From Hyperoplus lanceolatus (taxonomy: Eukaryota; Chordata; Actinopteri; Uranoscopiformes; Ammodytidae): a stretch of 64,000 bases of DNA. A program made the position numbers and the translations under genes. The stretch covers positions 25,247,001 through 25,311,000 of the forward strand of contig CM049396.1 of NCBI GenBank assembly GCA_026929865.2, written 5' to 3'. The notes under the pieces are model-generated. The model was not told the origin of the DNA and made no database searches. It saw only the letters and a list, made by a program, of their open reading frames with translations. Below are positions 45,184 through 55,060 of the stretch, piece after piece (position 1 is the first letter of the stretch; each line of letters starts with the position of its first letter).

Positions 45184-45480
45184 CTAAAGAAGCCATGGAG
45201 TGGCAAAATGTGGCAGACACATTGAATGCCTCCACGTCCAAGGCTCAGACAGTGGCCGAAATTTTTTAAAATTGGTCTGACGTAAAGGTGGATGCCAAAA
45301 AGCGCCTGGCGCTACGTGACTGCCACGGGAGGGGGGAAGGGGACACCGGAGCTGACCCCCACGAACCAGAGATTGGCCCACATAATAGGGGAGGCCCTAC
45401 TGTGCCGCGTGGTAACAAGAGGAGGGGTTCTGATGCTCAAGAACCACCTGATTAACCAAGTAAGTGCTGTAGCATTTGCA
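45184..45480 (+). pseudogene. Harbinger-type Myb/SANT-like DNA-binding fragment
   Basis: Reads MEWQNVADTLNASTSKAQTV, AEIF, then NWSDVKVDAKKRLALRDC; in another frame TPELTPTNQRLAHIIGEALL. This is the Myb/SANT-like (NAIF1/MSANTD-like) domain, W-x2-V-A-x-x-L-N ... K-x-x-W-x-D-x-K-x-x-A-K-K, carried by the second protein of PIF/Harbinger transposons. It binds the transposon ends with the transposase. A stop and at least one frameshift make it a remnant. Confidence 0.65.
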
Positions 45481-45623
45481 TTTGTGAAATGAGTAGACAT
45501 GGAAGTTAAATCAACAATATTATTTATTCACAAAAAAAATATTTAAAGGGAGACTAGGGTGAGTTGTGCCACCCCTTGTTTCTAGAAAACCATAGAAGAA
45601 ATTGGAAATGTGACCACATATTT

Positions 45624-45663
45624 AAGAAGAGCCGTTGACGAGCTGTCGTCAACGGCTCTTCTT
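45624..45663. repeat. Perfect hairpin, 18-bp arms, 4-base loop
   Basis: AAGAAGAGCCGTTGACGA at 45624-45641 is the exact reverse complement of 45646-45663; the loop is GCTG. Confidence 0.97.
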
Positions 45664-45671
45664 GCCTTTGC

Positions 45672-46830
45672 CTATTGATTGGCCCCTGAAAGAAAGGCCT
45701 CAGGATTTGATTGGCCCATGATATATGGGACTGGCCATTTCATTGGCTGTAGAAAGATTGTTCTCGGGCTGATAAAACTGGTGCAGTAAAGAGTTTGCGC
45801 TCTTGACCCTTGCTGGATGTGGGGACCATGGTGCTGGACAGATGGGGCTGGAGGCTGAACTGTGGTGAATGGGGGTTTCCTGAGCTTAGTTTTTGCCATC
45901 CCTGCTGTATTTGGTGGCAGTGTGTAACTAAGCAGGAGATGGGGTTGATGTGGTGGTTGTTGCATAACAGGCTTTCTCTGGGCAGGTGGTAGAGGCTGTG
46001 ATGCCACTGGCCGTGCCTCAGGGAGCTACACGTCTTTGATAAGGATGGCAAGCTATTGCTGTTTCGGGCGCTTGTTGTGCCATTGAATTAGTGTATTCTG
46101 ATTAACAACGACTGTCTGTAATGTGGTCTGGTCCGATATGACTGCGTTACAGAGGAGCAGCTGGCGAATTGTCATAATCAGTGATTATTAGAGACCATCT
46201 TGACAGGCTATCTGTCCCCTGCTTCTTTGAGGACTTATGAACTTAGCCTGACAAAGGTCTCAATCACCCGGCAGCAGGAACACCCTCTCTTTGTGCTCTC
46301 CACTCCTGGTGTGAAATCAGACCGCTCTTTGCTGGTTCTGAAGTGCCCATGCACCAGCCTCCCCTGGTGTCGAGCAGCATACTCCACCCTCTGCTTGTCC
46401 AATCCCTCCAAGTTTTGTCACAGACTCAAAATTGTGTGAGTCTGCTGATTGGTTCCGGGTTAGACCTGTATGATGGCGCAGCTCCACCACGTACTCGGCT
46501 AGTGCTTCCACTTTCTCCATGCCAGGAATGCCATGGTTTTCCACGGCCTGGAGATGGGCTGGAAGGAGGAGAGGGAGTAGAGGGAGTAAAGGCGCTGCCA
46601 ACTGCTCAGATGGAGGGATACATGTGACTGATGGCTGCACAGACGGAGGGAGGAGAGGAGCTGCTGGCTGCACATCGAAAAGATTTGCCACTGTTAAATC
46701 ATCTACCGTCACTTCAGCAACTCCTTCATCCTCTTCCTGTTGCCCTTCCACATCCAGCTCCTCCAGTTGCTTGCAGGTCTCTAGGCAACTTGTACTCGAG
46801 ACCTGCAGTGGCACATTATTTTGACTCCCC
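45672..46830 (-). pseudogene. Repeat-derived gene, upstream part (N-proximal region and following exons)
   Basis: The minus strand reads EKVEALAEYVVELRHHTGLT near 46480-46540, preceded by an acidic and Pro-rich stretch. Further on, in shifted frames, it gives FTPGVESTKR. These segments match a multi-copy fish protein family that I know by sequence but cannot name securely. Several frame changes show decay. It lies downstream, on the minus strand, of the better-preserved piece at 46940-48130. Confidence 0.45.
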
Positions 46831-46939
46831 TGAGAAGATAGTAACAGTTCATAAAATTATTATGTATGTTATTATTATTCACATTCAATGTAAATCATTT
46901 TGAAAATGGAAAAAAAATTGCAGTCACTCACTGTAAATA

Positions 46940-47160
46940 TCCTCACCAGTGTACTGCATTGGTGGCATGAACTGAGGAAGCAGTTTTCGCCCAAAAACCT
47001 TCTGGAAGTTTGTTCACAGAATGAAGCAACTCCCCTGTGTAACTACACAGGGGAGTTTGATTCACTGCATCAGCAGCAGCACGGTCGTGGTTCCAGCAGT
47101 GGAGACCTTCCAACAGATACATTTGGTAGTTGATGCTGTTTGCGCTGTTCCCTGAATTCA
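46940..47160 (-). pseudogene. Repeat-derived gene, middle exon
   Basis: Reads NYQMYLLEGLHCWNHDRAAA then TPLCSYTGELLHSVNKLPEG and FWAKTA. 'F-Q-x-Y-L-L-E-G-L-x-R-W-N-x-D-R' and 'Y-T-G-E-L' are family motifs following the CARG block of the preceding exon. No obvious stop inside this stretch. Confidence 0.45.
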
Positions 47161-47344
47161 GTAAAGATAGACAGAAGGAAAGAAAGAGGACAACAAGCAT
47201 AAAATATTAGAGCCAACACTGTATAGAAAATATGTTAAGGAAGTAAACATTGTGAACATTAAAAATTTCTTTATTTGACTGCAAATTGTTATAAAGACAA
47301 GTGTGTTTAAAATATAATCACCATGGATAAAAAAAAACACTAAC

Positions 47345-48120
47345 CTGGAATGAAGCAAACGAGGTGGCAGTGAAACGATTCCAAGGATGGAGCCCCTGGC
47401 ACAGTGGTAGGTTCTCAACAAAACCCCTCCCTTGGTGATCCTTTCGGTGTCTGTGTAAAGCAGCACACCTGGAGTGTCCTGAATGCATGCCACATGCCAT
47501 TTCTGGATCCGCCAGATGTGCTGCATCCGCTGACAGTCTGTCAGAGGAACACCAATTGCATCTTTCCCCTTACTGCTCAGTTCCTCTGTAAGTTGGTCAA
47601 GGAGGAGAGTGGTCTGCTCCTCTCCCCGGGTCCTCCGCCGACAGTGCAGTGCCAGCTCAGCCTTGGTGATGTGGCGATCCAGCCTCAGCCAGTTCTGTTG
47701 TGTTAGCTGCTCTCTTTTGGCCCTTCTCAGCAGAGGCAGATCTTGTGCATCCCATTGAAAAATTGATGCCGACATTCTCGCCATGAAGGTGCCATACAGC
47801 TGATGCACGTCTGTCGTGCAGCCAACTGCCAGACGCTGCTTAAAGTGCCAGATGTCGAGGCGCACGATCAGATCTGGCCACCTGCTGAAGCGCAAATTCT
47901 GTTTGGTCTCCCCCACAGCCTTGCAGCAGCCACAGTCCACATAGAGGAGAGTAGGAGGAGCCTCACCTGCCTGCCGGTACCGGTCGATAAGGCCTGCAGC
48001 CATAAGGTCCAATCCAGGTCCTTCACTGGCTATAAGACACTGACAAGTATCTGACCCGCTACATTGCCAACTGAAGTGAGCCATTGTGCAGTTCATTTAG
48101 CAGGCCCTGTCATTTTCTTT
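47345..48120 (-). pseudogene. Repeat-derived gene, main exon (RLDIWHF family)
   Basis: About 250 residues without a stop: GLDLMAAGLIDRYRQAGEAP, LLYVDCGCCKAVG, WPDLIVRLDIWHFKQRLAVG, TTDVHQLYGTFMARMSASIF, HCRRRTRGEE, IWRIQKWHVACIQDTPGVLL and YHCARGSILGIVSLPPRLLH. The acidic residues in YVDCGCC and RLDIWHF look like the catalytic pair of an RNase H-like transposase, but this is inference. The acceptor before it is TTTTTCAG near 48128. The frame ends at a plausible donor (CAGGTTAGT) near 47345. The family recurs in fish genomes as repeat-derived genes; function unknown. Confidence 0.55.
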
Positions 48121-48361
48121 TGGATCTGAAAAATGCAGACAAATAAACAGTGTTATTAGGAAGCTATGAAGTGTTCAACTGGATTTACTAATCTCATACG
48201 TTGAAGTGTTTTAATACAAAGGTATTCATGAGGATACACCCATTGAGATGAGGAATATATTACCACAAATTGTTGTAGGATCTTGATAAGTATCATATTT
48301 TAAACAAAATTTAGAAGTAAGAACACAGTTATAAAAAACTATTATTCAAACCTTTTTATTG

Positions 48362-49010
48362 TGTTGCATCCACACCAAATGCGTTTGGGGTGGAAGGGGC
48401 GGTCACTTTGCACACAAAGTCAATGCACAGATGCGAATGCTTCTCGCGTTTGGCGCGAACACGCAGAATCCGCATCTACCACTCATTCGCGCAAGTTGAA
48501 AATATTCATCTCACGCAAATTTTCTTGTGACGCTTTGAAGCGAAAGCCAATCATCGTCGACTCTGACGTCAACGTCGCTCGTCATGAAACAACAATGGAG
48601 GACCAGATGATTATAGCCGTTTACTCTACGATACTAGCCTTAAAGAAGTGGCGTGGAGGGCTGTGGCGGAGGAGGTCGGCTTAACTGGTGAGTCATAAAA
48701 ATGTGTATGAGTTATTGTTTACAGCCATATTTGAGCTTCGAACTGAACCAAGCTAGCTACAGTTTGCGTCAACCGCTGTTCAACTGGCATAGTACCGGTG
48801 ATAACAGTTTGCTTTGTTTCTTGTCAGCGGATGTATGCAGGAAAAGGTGGAAGGGTCTCAGGGACACCTATTTAAAGGAGAAAAAGAAGGAAAGTGAGGC
48901 CAAAAGGAGTGGGGCGGCGTCAGGGACAATAAGAAAGTGGAAGTACTGTCTTTCCTCGACCCCCACGTTACACCTAGGGCTACAGGTAGTAACATGGAGC
49001 GGGGGTCGGT
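48362..49010 (+). pseudogene. Harbinger-type MADF protein gene fragment, two exons
   Basis: Starts at a MITE-like end GTTGCATCCACACCAAATGC. Exon 1 (about 48591-48689) reads TTMEDQMIIAVYS, then, after a frame slip, YDTSLKEVAWRAVAEEVGLTG, ending at donor GTGAGT. Exon 2 (from 48828 after CTTGTCAG) reads ADVCRKRWKGLRDTYLKEKK, KESEAKRSG and RKWKYCLSF with a shift to FLDPHVTPR. This is a MADF domain (W-x-x-V-A ... C-x-x-R-W-K-x-L-R-D-x-Y), the DNA-binding partner protein of PIF/Harbinger transposons. The tail is cut by the repeat at 49078. Confidence 0.65.
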
Positions 49011-49077
49011 GAAGATAGGACTGCAGAGGACCCAGGGTCAAGTCAGGCAGAGGATTGGGCTGAGCGGTCTGTGGCCA

Positions 49078-49129
49078 GACCTTGTAGGGGGGTCCGGGGG
49101 AATGCTCCCCCGGACCCCCCTACAAGGTC
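49078..49129. repeat. Perfect hairpin, 24-bp arms, 4-base loop
   Basis: 49078-49101 (GACCTTGTAGGGGGGTCCGG...) is the exact reverse complement of 49106-49129; the loop is ATGC. The copy of this repeat at 4.4 kb has only an imperfect version. Confidence 0.97.
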
Positions 49130-49303
49130 CAGGGTTCCCACCTCAGTCTCCTTATATATCCTACTATAAAAAGCACTGTAGGTGTTTATGGTTATTATAG
49201 GTCATTAGACTGGTCAGTCTGAACTGGTAGCCTAATAATGGCCGAGCCCTCCGCCCCAAACATCAAGTGTCCCTTATTTTCTTAAATCCAAGGTGGCAAC
49301 CCT
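49085..49303 (-). repeat. Dispersed repeat, copy 2
   Basis: Reverse complement of 4188-4395, ending AAGGTGGCAACCCTAGTG on the plus strand. Confidence 0.8.
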
Positions 49304-49919
49304 AGTGCCTACTCTTGTTTATGTGAATCACTTTTTAAATAAATTCTCAGAGTTTGCCAACCGTTGTTTTACAGCCATTTGCATTGATTTATGCGCATGC
49401 TGGCTAACGGCTGCGGTTGGCGGATTGTCACTGCAGATTAACATCCAGACCCCCCTACCGGTGTTTGTTTTCGGACTTCTCACCTTTTTCATGGCTTATA
49501 AATTTGCATGCCTGTATATGGCTCTAAAGTCAGAGTAATCAATAATAGATAATACGCTATAATAAAAGTAAGTATGCCTTTCTGTTTGTAAAAAAAAATT
49601 ATAATGTAGTTGCCACGTTTATGTAGGCTATGGTTTGTACTGTGTTGTTTTGACTGTTGTTGGAGCAGCTGTAATCTCAGAACATCAGCTCTGATCAATC
49701 CAAAGACCAAAGAAACATGCATTTTAACAGTAGTTTGCTTGTTGTCTAGCCCAGTGATTCCCATCCGGGGGTACGCGCAAAGATTATAAATTAGCCTACA
49801 GTATTCACACAAACATTTTTTTTTATATTATATTATGAATTTTATTAAGCCCATAAGTCTATTTTCCATGAGTAACAGTTCATCCACAGTGATTGTAACA
49901 CTACAATGCACATCATATG
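49304..49919. other. Unassigned sequence
   Basis: No gene or element end supported. CCAGTGATTCCCATCCGGGG near 49751 resembles a hAT terminus (CAGTGATTCCCA), but no partner was found. Confidence 0.3.
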
Positions 49920-50225
49920 AAAAGTGGCGAGGTCAGACCTATGCTTCAGACGTCTGTAGTTCACGTTTGCGCTTTAAAAAAAAAAAAAAAAGGTTCACGT
50001 TCTAAACGTCCAGCTACCGCTACTGCTACCGTCGCCCCGGAAAAAAGGAATAGAGAGACCACTGCCAAACACCAGCAGTACAACGATAAATACATTTTGT
50101 ATGGATTTACTGCTTCATCTGATCCCCGAAGGCTCAGTACTTTTTGTTTTCGGTGACGTCCTGTCAAATAATTCAATGAAACCAGCAGCGGCACCAGAGC
50201 ACTAAACACATGGGAAATGTAGGTA
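49920..50225 (+). pseudogene. hAT transposase N-terminal BED-finger fragment
   Basis: Reads AKHQQYNDKYILYGFTASSD, then in a second frame VLSNNSMKP. 'Y-N-D-x-Y-x-x-x-G-F-T' followed by C-x2-C-x-x-x-L-S-N-x-S-M-K-P is the start of ZBED5/SCAND3-like hAT transposases. The finger cysteines and histidines are mostly lost and no catalytic domain follows. Confidence 0.55.
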
Positions 50226-50611
50226 AGACCGAGGACCTATGCTGTGTCTTTACTTGTGGCTAAGTAAAAAAAAAAACACATTCAATTGCGGAAGATCTGA
50301 TTCTCCCTGCCGCTATAGAGCTGTTAAGCGGAAGTGGCTTACTTCCGGGACATGGGACCTCTCGGCTCGAAAAATTACAACGGTAGTCAAGGGAAAGAAA
50401 TGTATTATTTTCTGGTCCCAGTCATGAAATGCCTTCGATTACACATATGTTTTGTATGGATTTAGATAGTATTTTTTCGTGCAAAGAATGGAACAATTTA
50501 GGGGGTAGAAGCTGGATACGGTCAGGTTTTGTGCAGAGCGCTTTTGTGGACTACAGCTCTTCGCTGCTCTTGACACTTATGATATAAGTTTGGTATTACG
50601 AGCGTTTGACA

Positions 50612-51793
50612 CAGTGTTAATTTTGGCCGCAAATTCTGATTTAGTCTTAGTCTTTTGAATATCACACCATTTAGTCCTATTCTAGTCATCTGAAATCTTT
50701 TAGTCTTAGTCTACTAAATATAAGCAGATTTTAGTTGACTAAATCTACAGCAGACTTCGTCGACTAAGTGTTTTTTTCTTCATTGAATGGTATTAAGGTT
50801 TGAATATGCAATACAGACACAGATTTAATGGTTGTAATACAAAACATGTATTCTATTTAATTCTTAATAATCTCACATACAATCAGTGTACCTGACTGGA
50901 TAGGGGGGAGGGGGCTTTAAGAGCCTTTGCCCGGGGGCCCATTATCTCATGATCCGTCTATGAACCAACTGGATTCCACAATCTTTTTTCTTTTTGCGGG
51001 GAGCATGCACAAGCATTATTTATAAAAAATAAAGAAAATTAAAAATATAAGTGGGGGGCGCCACACTAGGTCTTGAAACGGGCCCCGAGATCGTTAAGGC
51101 CGCCCCTGGGCAGCAGCATGCAGTTACGTGCTGATAAAATTGAGTAACTGTGCTTACCTTTAAGCAACACTGCAGCCGCTGTGTGTGTTCGGACTTCTTT
51201 TGCATCAAAGCCTTTTTGATAATAAAATGAGAGGTTTTAATTGAACGCTTTCAATGCGTCGGAGTTGATTGTAACTTACTCGGGTGAAAACAGAAACTAG
51301 GGAGGCGGCAGTTTCACAGTTCATTTCCTATATAGTTTCGCAGTCAGTTTGGGGACCTTGCTCTGTGTATTCAAGCTTGAGACATAGCCTACTACAAACA
51401 GATCGCGGAACTTAGCCGTTCCCCTAGACAACGTTAACGGGCAGGATATCCCTGATTATCATTTTGTCCATCAAACCGCAGAGTTTTTCTGCACGTCGGC
51501 TCACTCCACCCTCTCACAGTTCTCCCGTCGATTTTCACTGACACAGGGTTGCATTCGCTGCTTTGCACTGATTGGATTTCTTCCCAACTTGTCCCACAAA
51601 AAGAGTAGTTCTGATTGGATCTCTTCTCCATTCGTCCCGCCCTAACAGTTTCGTCTCGTTCCTATTCTTAGACTATAGTGTCTGTTATATTCGTCTCAGT
51701 CTTCATCATCATATCTGCCTTTTTATTTAGTTTTCGTGCGTGAAAAAGGTTTGTTGACGAATATTTTAGTCTTAGTCTACGAAATTAACACTG
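50612..51793. mobile_element. Non-autonomous hAT element (1182 bp)
   Basis: Ends CAGTGTTAATTT and AAATTAACACTG are inverted repeats, flanked by the perfect 8-bp duplication GTTTGACA (50604-50611, 51794-51801). Same family as 29203-29574, in opposite orientation. It contains a copy of the CGCCCCTG-ending repeat at 50934-51109. No coding capacity. Confidence 0.9.
50934..51109. repeat. hAT-like terminal repeat family, copy 3
   Basis: GGGCCCATTATCTCATGATC through GAGATCGTTAAGGCCGCCCC, nested in the hAT element at 50612-51793. Confidence 0.75.
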
Positions 51794-51801
51794 GTTTGAC
51801 A

Positions 51802-52323
51802 GAGGCAGTGAATGAGGAGCGGTTGTGATAGAGGAAGCTGAGTCTGGCTTTTACTTTCGACTGCAGAAAGGACAGATGTTCAGTGAAGGAGAGGATGCTG
51901 TCAATCCAGACTCCCAGGTATTTGTAGGAGGACACTAGTTCAGGTTTTTGGCCTGTAGCAGTCAGAATGGTACCATCTTGGAGGGGGGGCTTACGACCAA
52001 ACAACATGACCTTGGTTTTAATGGGGTTTATGGCCAGTCCGAGGGCAGAAAAGCCAGCCTGTATGGAGTGGAAGCTCTGCTGAAGTGTTCCCAGTGCAAT
52101 GTCAGGTAAGGGGCCACTGGCATAGAGAACTGTGTCGTCGGCATAAAGATGGATAGATGAATTGCCAGCTGATTTGATTATGTCATTTATGTAAATTGAG
52201 AAAATAACTGGGGCTAATATGGAGCCCTGTGGGACGCCGTTTAGAATTGACAGGGGTTGCGACGAGATAAAAGCATACAACCCATTTTTTGCTGCTTTTC
52301 TTTCTGAATAACTTGTCTTCACT
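51802..52323 (-). pseudogene. LINE reverse-transcriptase fragment
   Basis: About 175 open residues: LSILNGVPQGSILAPVIFSI then YINDI, HLYADDTVLYASGPLPD (catalytic YADD), LAINPIKTKVMLFGRKPP, YKYLGVWIDSILSFTEHL. This is RT motif 4-7 and thumb of a non-LTR element, more like the Rex1/jockey group than the L2-like LINE at 28 kb. It is 5'-truncated at about 52320 and interrupted after SFTASVK by the hAT element at 51793. Sequence on the far side of the hAT is not clearly LINE. Confidence 0.8.
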
Positions 52324-53597
52324 TTAAAGGGGACATATTATGAAAAACCAAACATTGCCGGTGTTTGGGCACACTGTTTAGGTTATTGGCGTCCCTACCA
52401 GCACACACAAGCTTCAAAAAGACAAATATGTCAGTTTCTTCTGGGACATTTATTTCGAAAAAGGGGGGATTTGAAGGTTTCTTCCAAAAAACACCGACTG
52501 ATGACGTAATCGGTCGGTTTTCATTATCATAAATACTCCCACGGGAAAGCTCACCAGAAACTCGGCAGTTGATTGGCAAATCAAGACGCCCCGTTGGTAA
52601 CCACACACACCTGGCTGAGCCTCCACTCGCTCATGCAACAACAGAGGAGAAGCAAGCTGCAGTGTGAGCTCAACCTCAAGCTACCATCACACCCCAGCCT
52701 CGAAGCACACTAGGGCTGAATGGATTTACTTCATTTTTTGTTAGGCTATCTCCAGCAAAGGTTTGCAATCTTAGTGTGATCAAAGCCTTTTTACTGGAGT
52801 GTGGAGGAGACTGTGCCAGGAAGACTGAGAGACACCATCCGTCCGAAATGTAAGTAGTCCTATTTTAAAAATGATTCTGTCCGTTTGTTAATTCAATGTC
52901 TGTAATGTGCTTTATTTTATCCCTCCTATAATAACCAACACCGACTGAAATGAGAGAATGCGGGGTTTAGTCGTTAGCATTAGCGCCCGCTAGCTTTACC
53001 GTTAGCTTTATGCTAACGGTTAGAGCTGTGAGTCTTTAGCTGTGACTGTTATTTGACTCTTTTGTGAGCTCACGTTAGTCCTGCCGTGACAGCCCCTGAG
53101 TGAAAAACAGACGGTGAAACTGTAGGGTGTGTTGGAAACTGAAGAGTATTTTTTTAATAGCTTCATCCTGCTACCTGCTAGCTGTCTGATTGTATAGCTC
53201 AAGTACACACCGCAATAAGTCTGCGGACAGTGTGTAGTTAGGGTGACCAGATCCCAATTCACCAGATGTGGGACAAAGACTAGGTTTGTGCGGGAGAATG
53301 CGGGACAAAGTACCGTTTTTTTTAAGCAAAATAAACCTGTAGTACAAGCAGCAGTAGGCCTATTACATGATCTCCAGTGTAATGTACACATAGACAGGAA
53401 TACTGTAAGTTGTCTCTGCTGGTGTTTGTTTCCTGTCCATTATATTACAAAAAGCACACAGTATCACTCAGAACTTGTTGCTTATCGAGCCAGGGCTGTA
53501 CTGAATTTGTTGTAGCTTTGCCATAACATGTATGATGTAGGCCTATACATGTCTGCTAGGCTACATGATGTAACATTGAATGTGCCATGTTTTACAG

Positions 53598-53734
53598 GTG
53601 TCTGAGTGACCTGATGGAGCCGGACGGAGCCACCAAGACCGTCACACTATCCGTTCCTTCAAAGGAGGATGTGTTCACTGGGTGGGACAGGTTGTCTTCT
53701 TCAGGGCCCAACAACAACTGGACAGTTACATAAA
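53598..53734 (+). other. Possible terminal exon within the TTAA element
   Basis: Acceptor TTTTACAG at 53597, then CLSDLMEPDGATKTVTLSVP, SKEDVFTGWDRLSSSGPNNN and WTVT, stop, and AATAAA at 53794-53799. An upstream donor GTAAGT at 52850 ends a possible first exon. Coding potential is only suggestive and no family is recognised. Confidence 0.35.
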
Positions 53735-54228
53735 AATTATGGCTTTGCTTCTGTTTGATATGTACACTTCATATTTTCATTCCACTGGCTATGAATAAAC
53801 TGCTTTATTTTTAAGGATGTTTTTGGTCTTTTTAAAATGTAATGATACTGTTTTATCTGAAAATCTTCAGCGAGATGAAAATGTGAGTTTCAAGTAATCC
53901 TTTACTACAGGTAGCAAACAGTGACAGTAAGCAACACAATACATTTTTTAACGGTAAAACTTTATTATGAATGAGTGATCACAATACAAATGATACATTA
54001 TCTACTAGATATTGAAATGTTGTCAGATAATTTGCAGCTCTGACAAACCTAAAGCATAATTATTTCAACCATACATTTTACAAAAGATAATGCCTTTCCA
54101 GTGAATCTTGACATGATTCAGGATACATTCTTTTCAATTATGGTTACTGTACATTTTTACATGTCAACTCAGTATCGGTTCACAACCAAAGCTTTTTCAC
54201 TCCACTGGGCTGTAGATCATTCCACAGA

Positions 54229-54559
54229 CCTGTAAAGACAAACGTAAAACAGGGTGTATGTTACCAGTTTAGAGAGTTTATGCATAACTACTTAGCTCAA
54301 ATTATGTTATTGACTGTGACATAATTAAACAGTATTTACCTGAGGATAATGTCAGGTAAATCAGAAATCTTGATGCCATTTTCACAGTTTTCAGCTCAGA
54401 CTCCTGTCTGAACAGGTTCAGTTGTACATCTTTTAGTTTAGAACTGGTTAGTGTGCCGATATTTGTGGTAGAAATGAAGCTAAACATGTTTACATTGGTC
54501 TCCATGCTGCATTGGCCAAAAGTAAACAAAACTGACAGCTGGGCGTGTGCCATGCCCAT
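54229..54559 (-). other. Possible two-exon minus-strand gene within the TTAA element
   Basis: From ATG at 54559 the frame runs MGMAHAQLSVLFTFGQCSME to FLIYLTLSS, then a strong donor CAG|GTAAAT at 54339. An acceptor CTTTACAG at 54231-54230 begins a short second segment. Seventy-odd open residues could be chance; no family recognised. Confidence 0.3.
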
Positions 54560-54832
54560 GTAGGTAGGTATAGAGTAAATGAGCAGGGCGGTGCATGCAC
54601 GCCCATGTAGATCTGACCAGTCAGAGCAGACTAGTATTCTTGCGAAGGGGGGTAAGCTGTCAAAACCTACCTTTTGAGATAGAGGGCAGAAGAGGCTGGA
54701 AAAGGCGATGAAGAAATGAGAAATGGTAGAAAACTATTGGGTTTTTTGAACAATAAACCAAGAAAACCTTTTCTAGTAGACCTTGGAAATACACCTTTAA
54801 AACCGAGATTTTGCATAATATGTCCCCTTTAA

Positions 54833-55060
54833 GTCAGCCAGGCCCAGGTTTTGAGCTGGCGCTTTCAGAACAGAAGTCCTGTTTGCACTGTTGCGGAAAT
54901 AGAGGTGGAGCTGCTGCAAGTGGTACCTAAATGTTGCCATGTGTTTGAAGATGCATCCATCCTCACATGACAGGGCAAGCCGATGTGTCGCACAGGCAAC
55001 AGACATCTGCAAGGGAAATTCGTCCTGCATAAATAAGCTTAATATGCATACCAGTCATGA
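54833..55060 (-). pseudogene. ZNF862-like hAT transposase-derived fragment
   Basis: Reads MSVACATHRLALSCEDGCIF, MATFRYHLQQLHLYFRNSAN and KAPAQNLGLADL. The CATHRLAL and LHLYFRNSANRT blocks match ZNF862/KIAA1586-type proteins, which descend from hAT transposases. The frame is cut at LADL by the TTAA element. No start codon is apparent upstream, so this is a remnant. Confidence 0.65.

Larger units (their letters stand above)
52328..54828. mobile_element. TTAA-flanked Kolobok- or piggyBac-like element (2501 bp)
   Basis: Ends AGGGGACATATTATG and CATAATATGTCCCCT are perfect 15-bp inverted repeats, flanked by TTAA (52324-52327, 54829-54832). No transposase is recognisable. Splice-like signals and a poly-A signal inside suggest it carries, or once carried, short transcribed exons on both strands. 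It also contains a GTGACCAGATCCCAATTCAC segment shared with 63.05 kb. Confidence 0.88.

Noticed and set aside
45672-46007. A 111-residue Pro/Gln-rich minus-strand frame considered as a host gene
   Set aside because: It adjoins and matches the layout of the decayed repeat-derived gene, with frame breaks on both sides.
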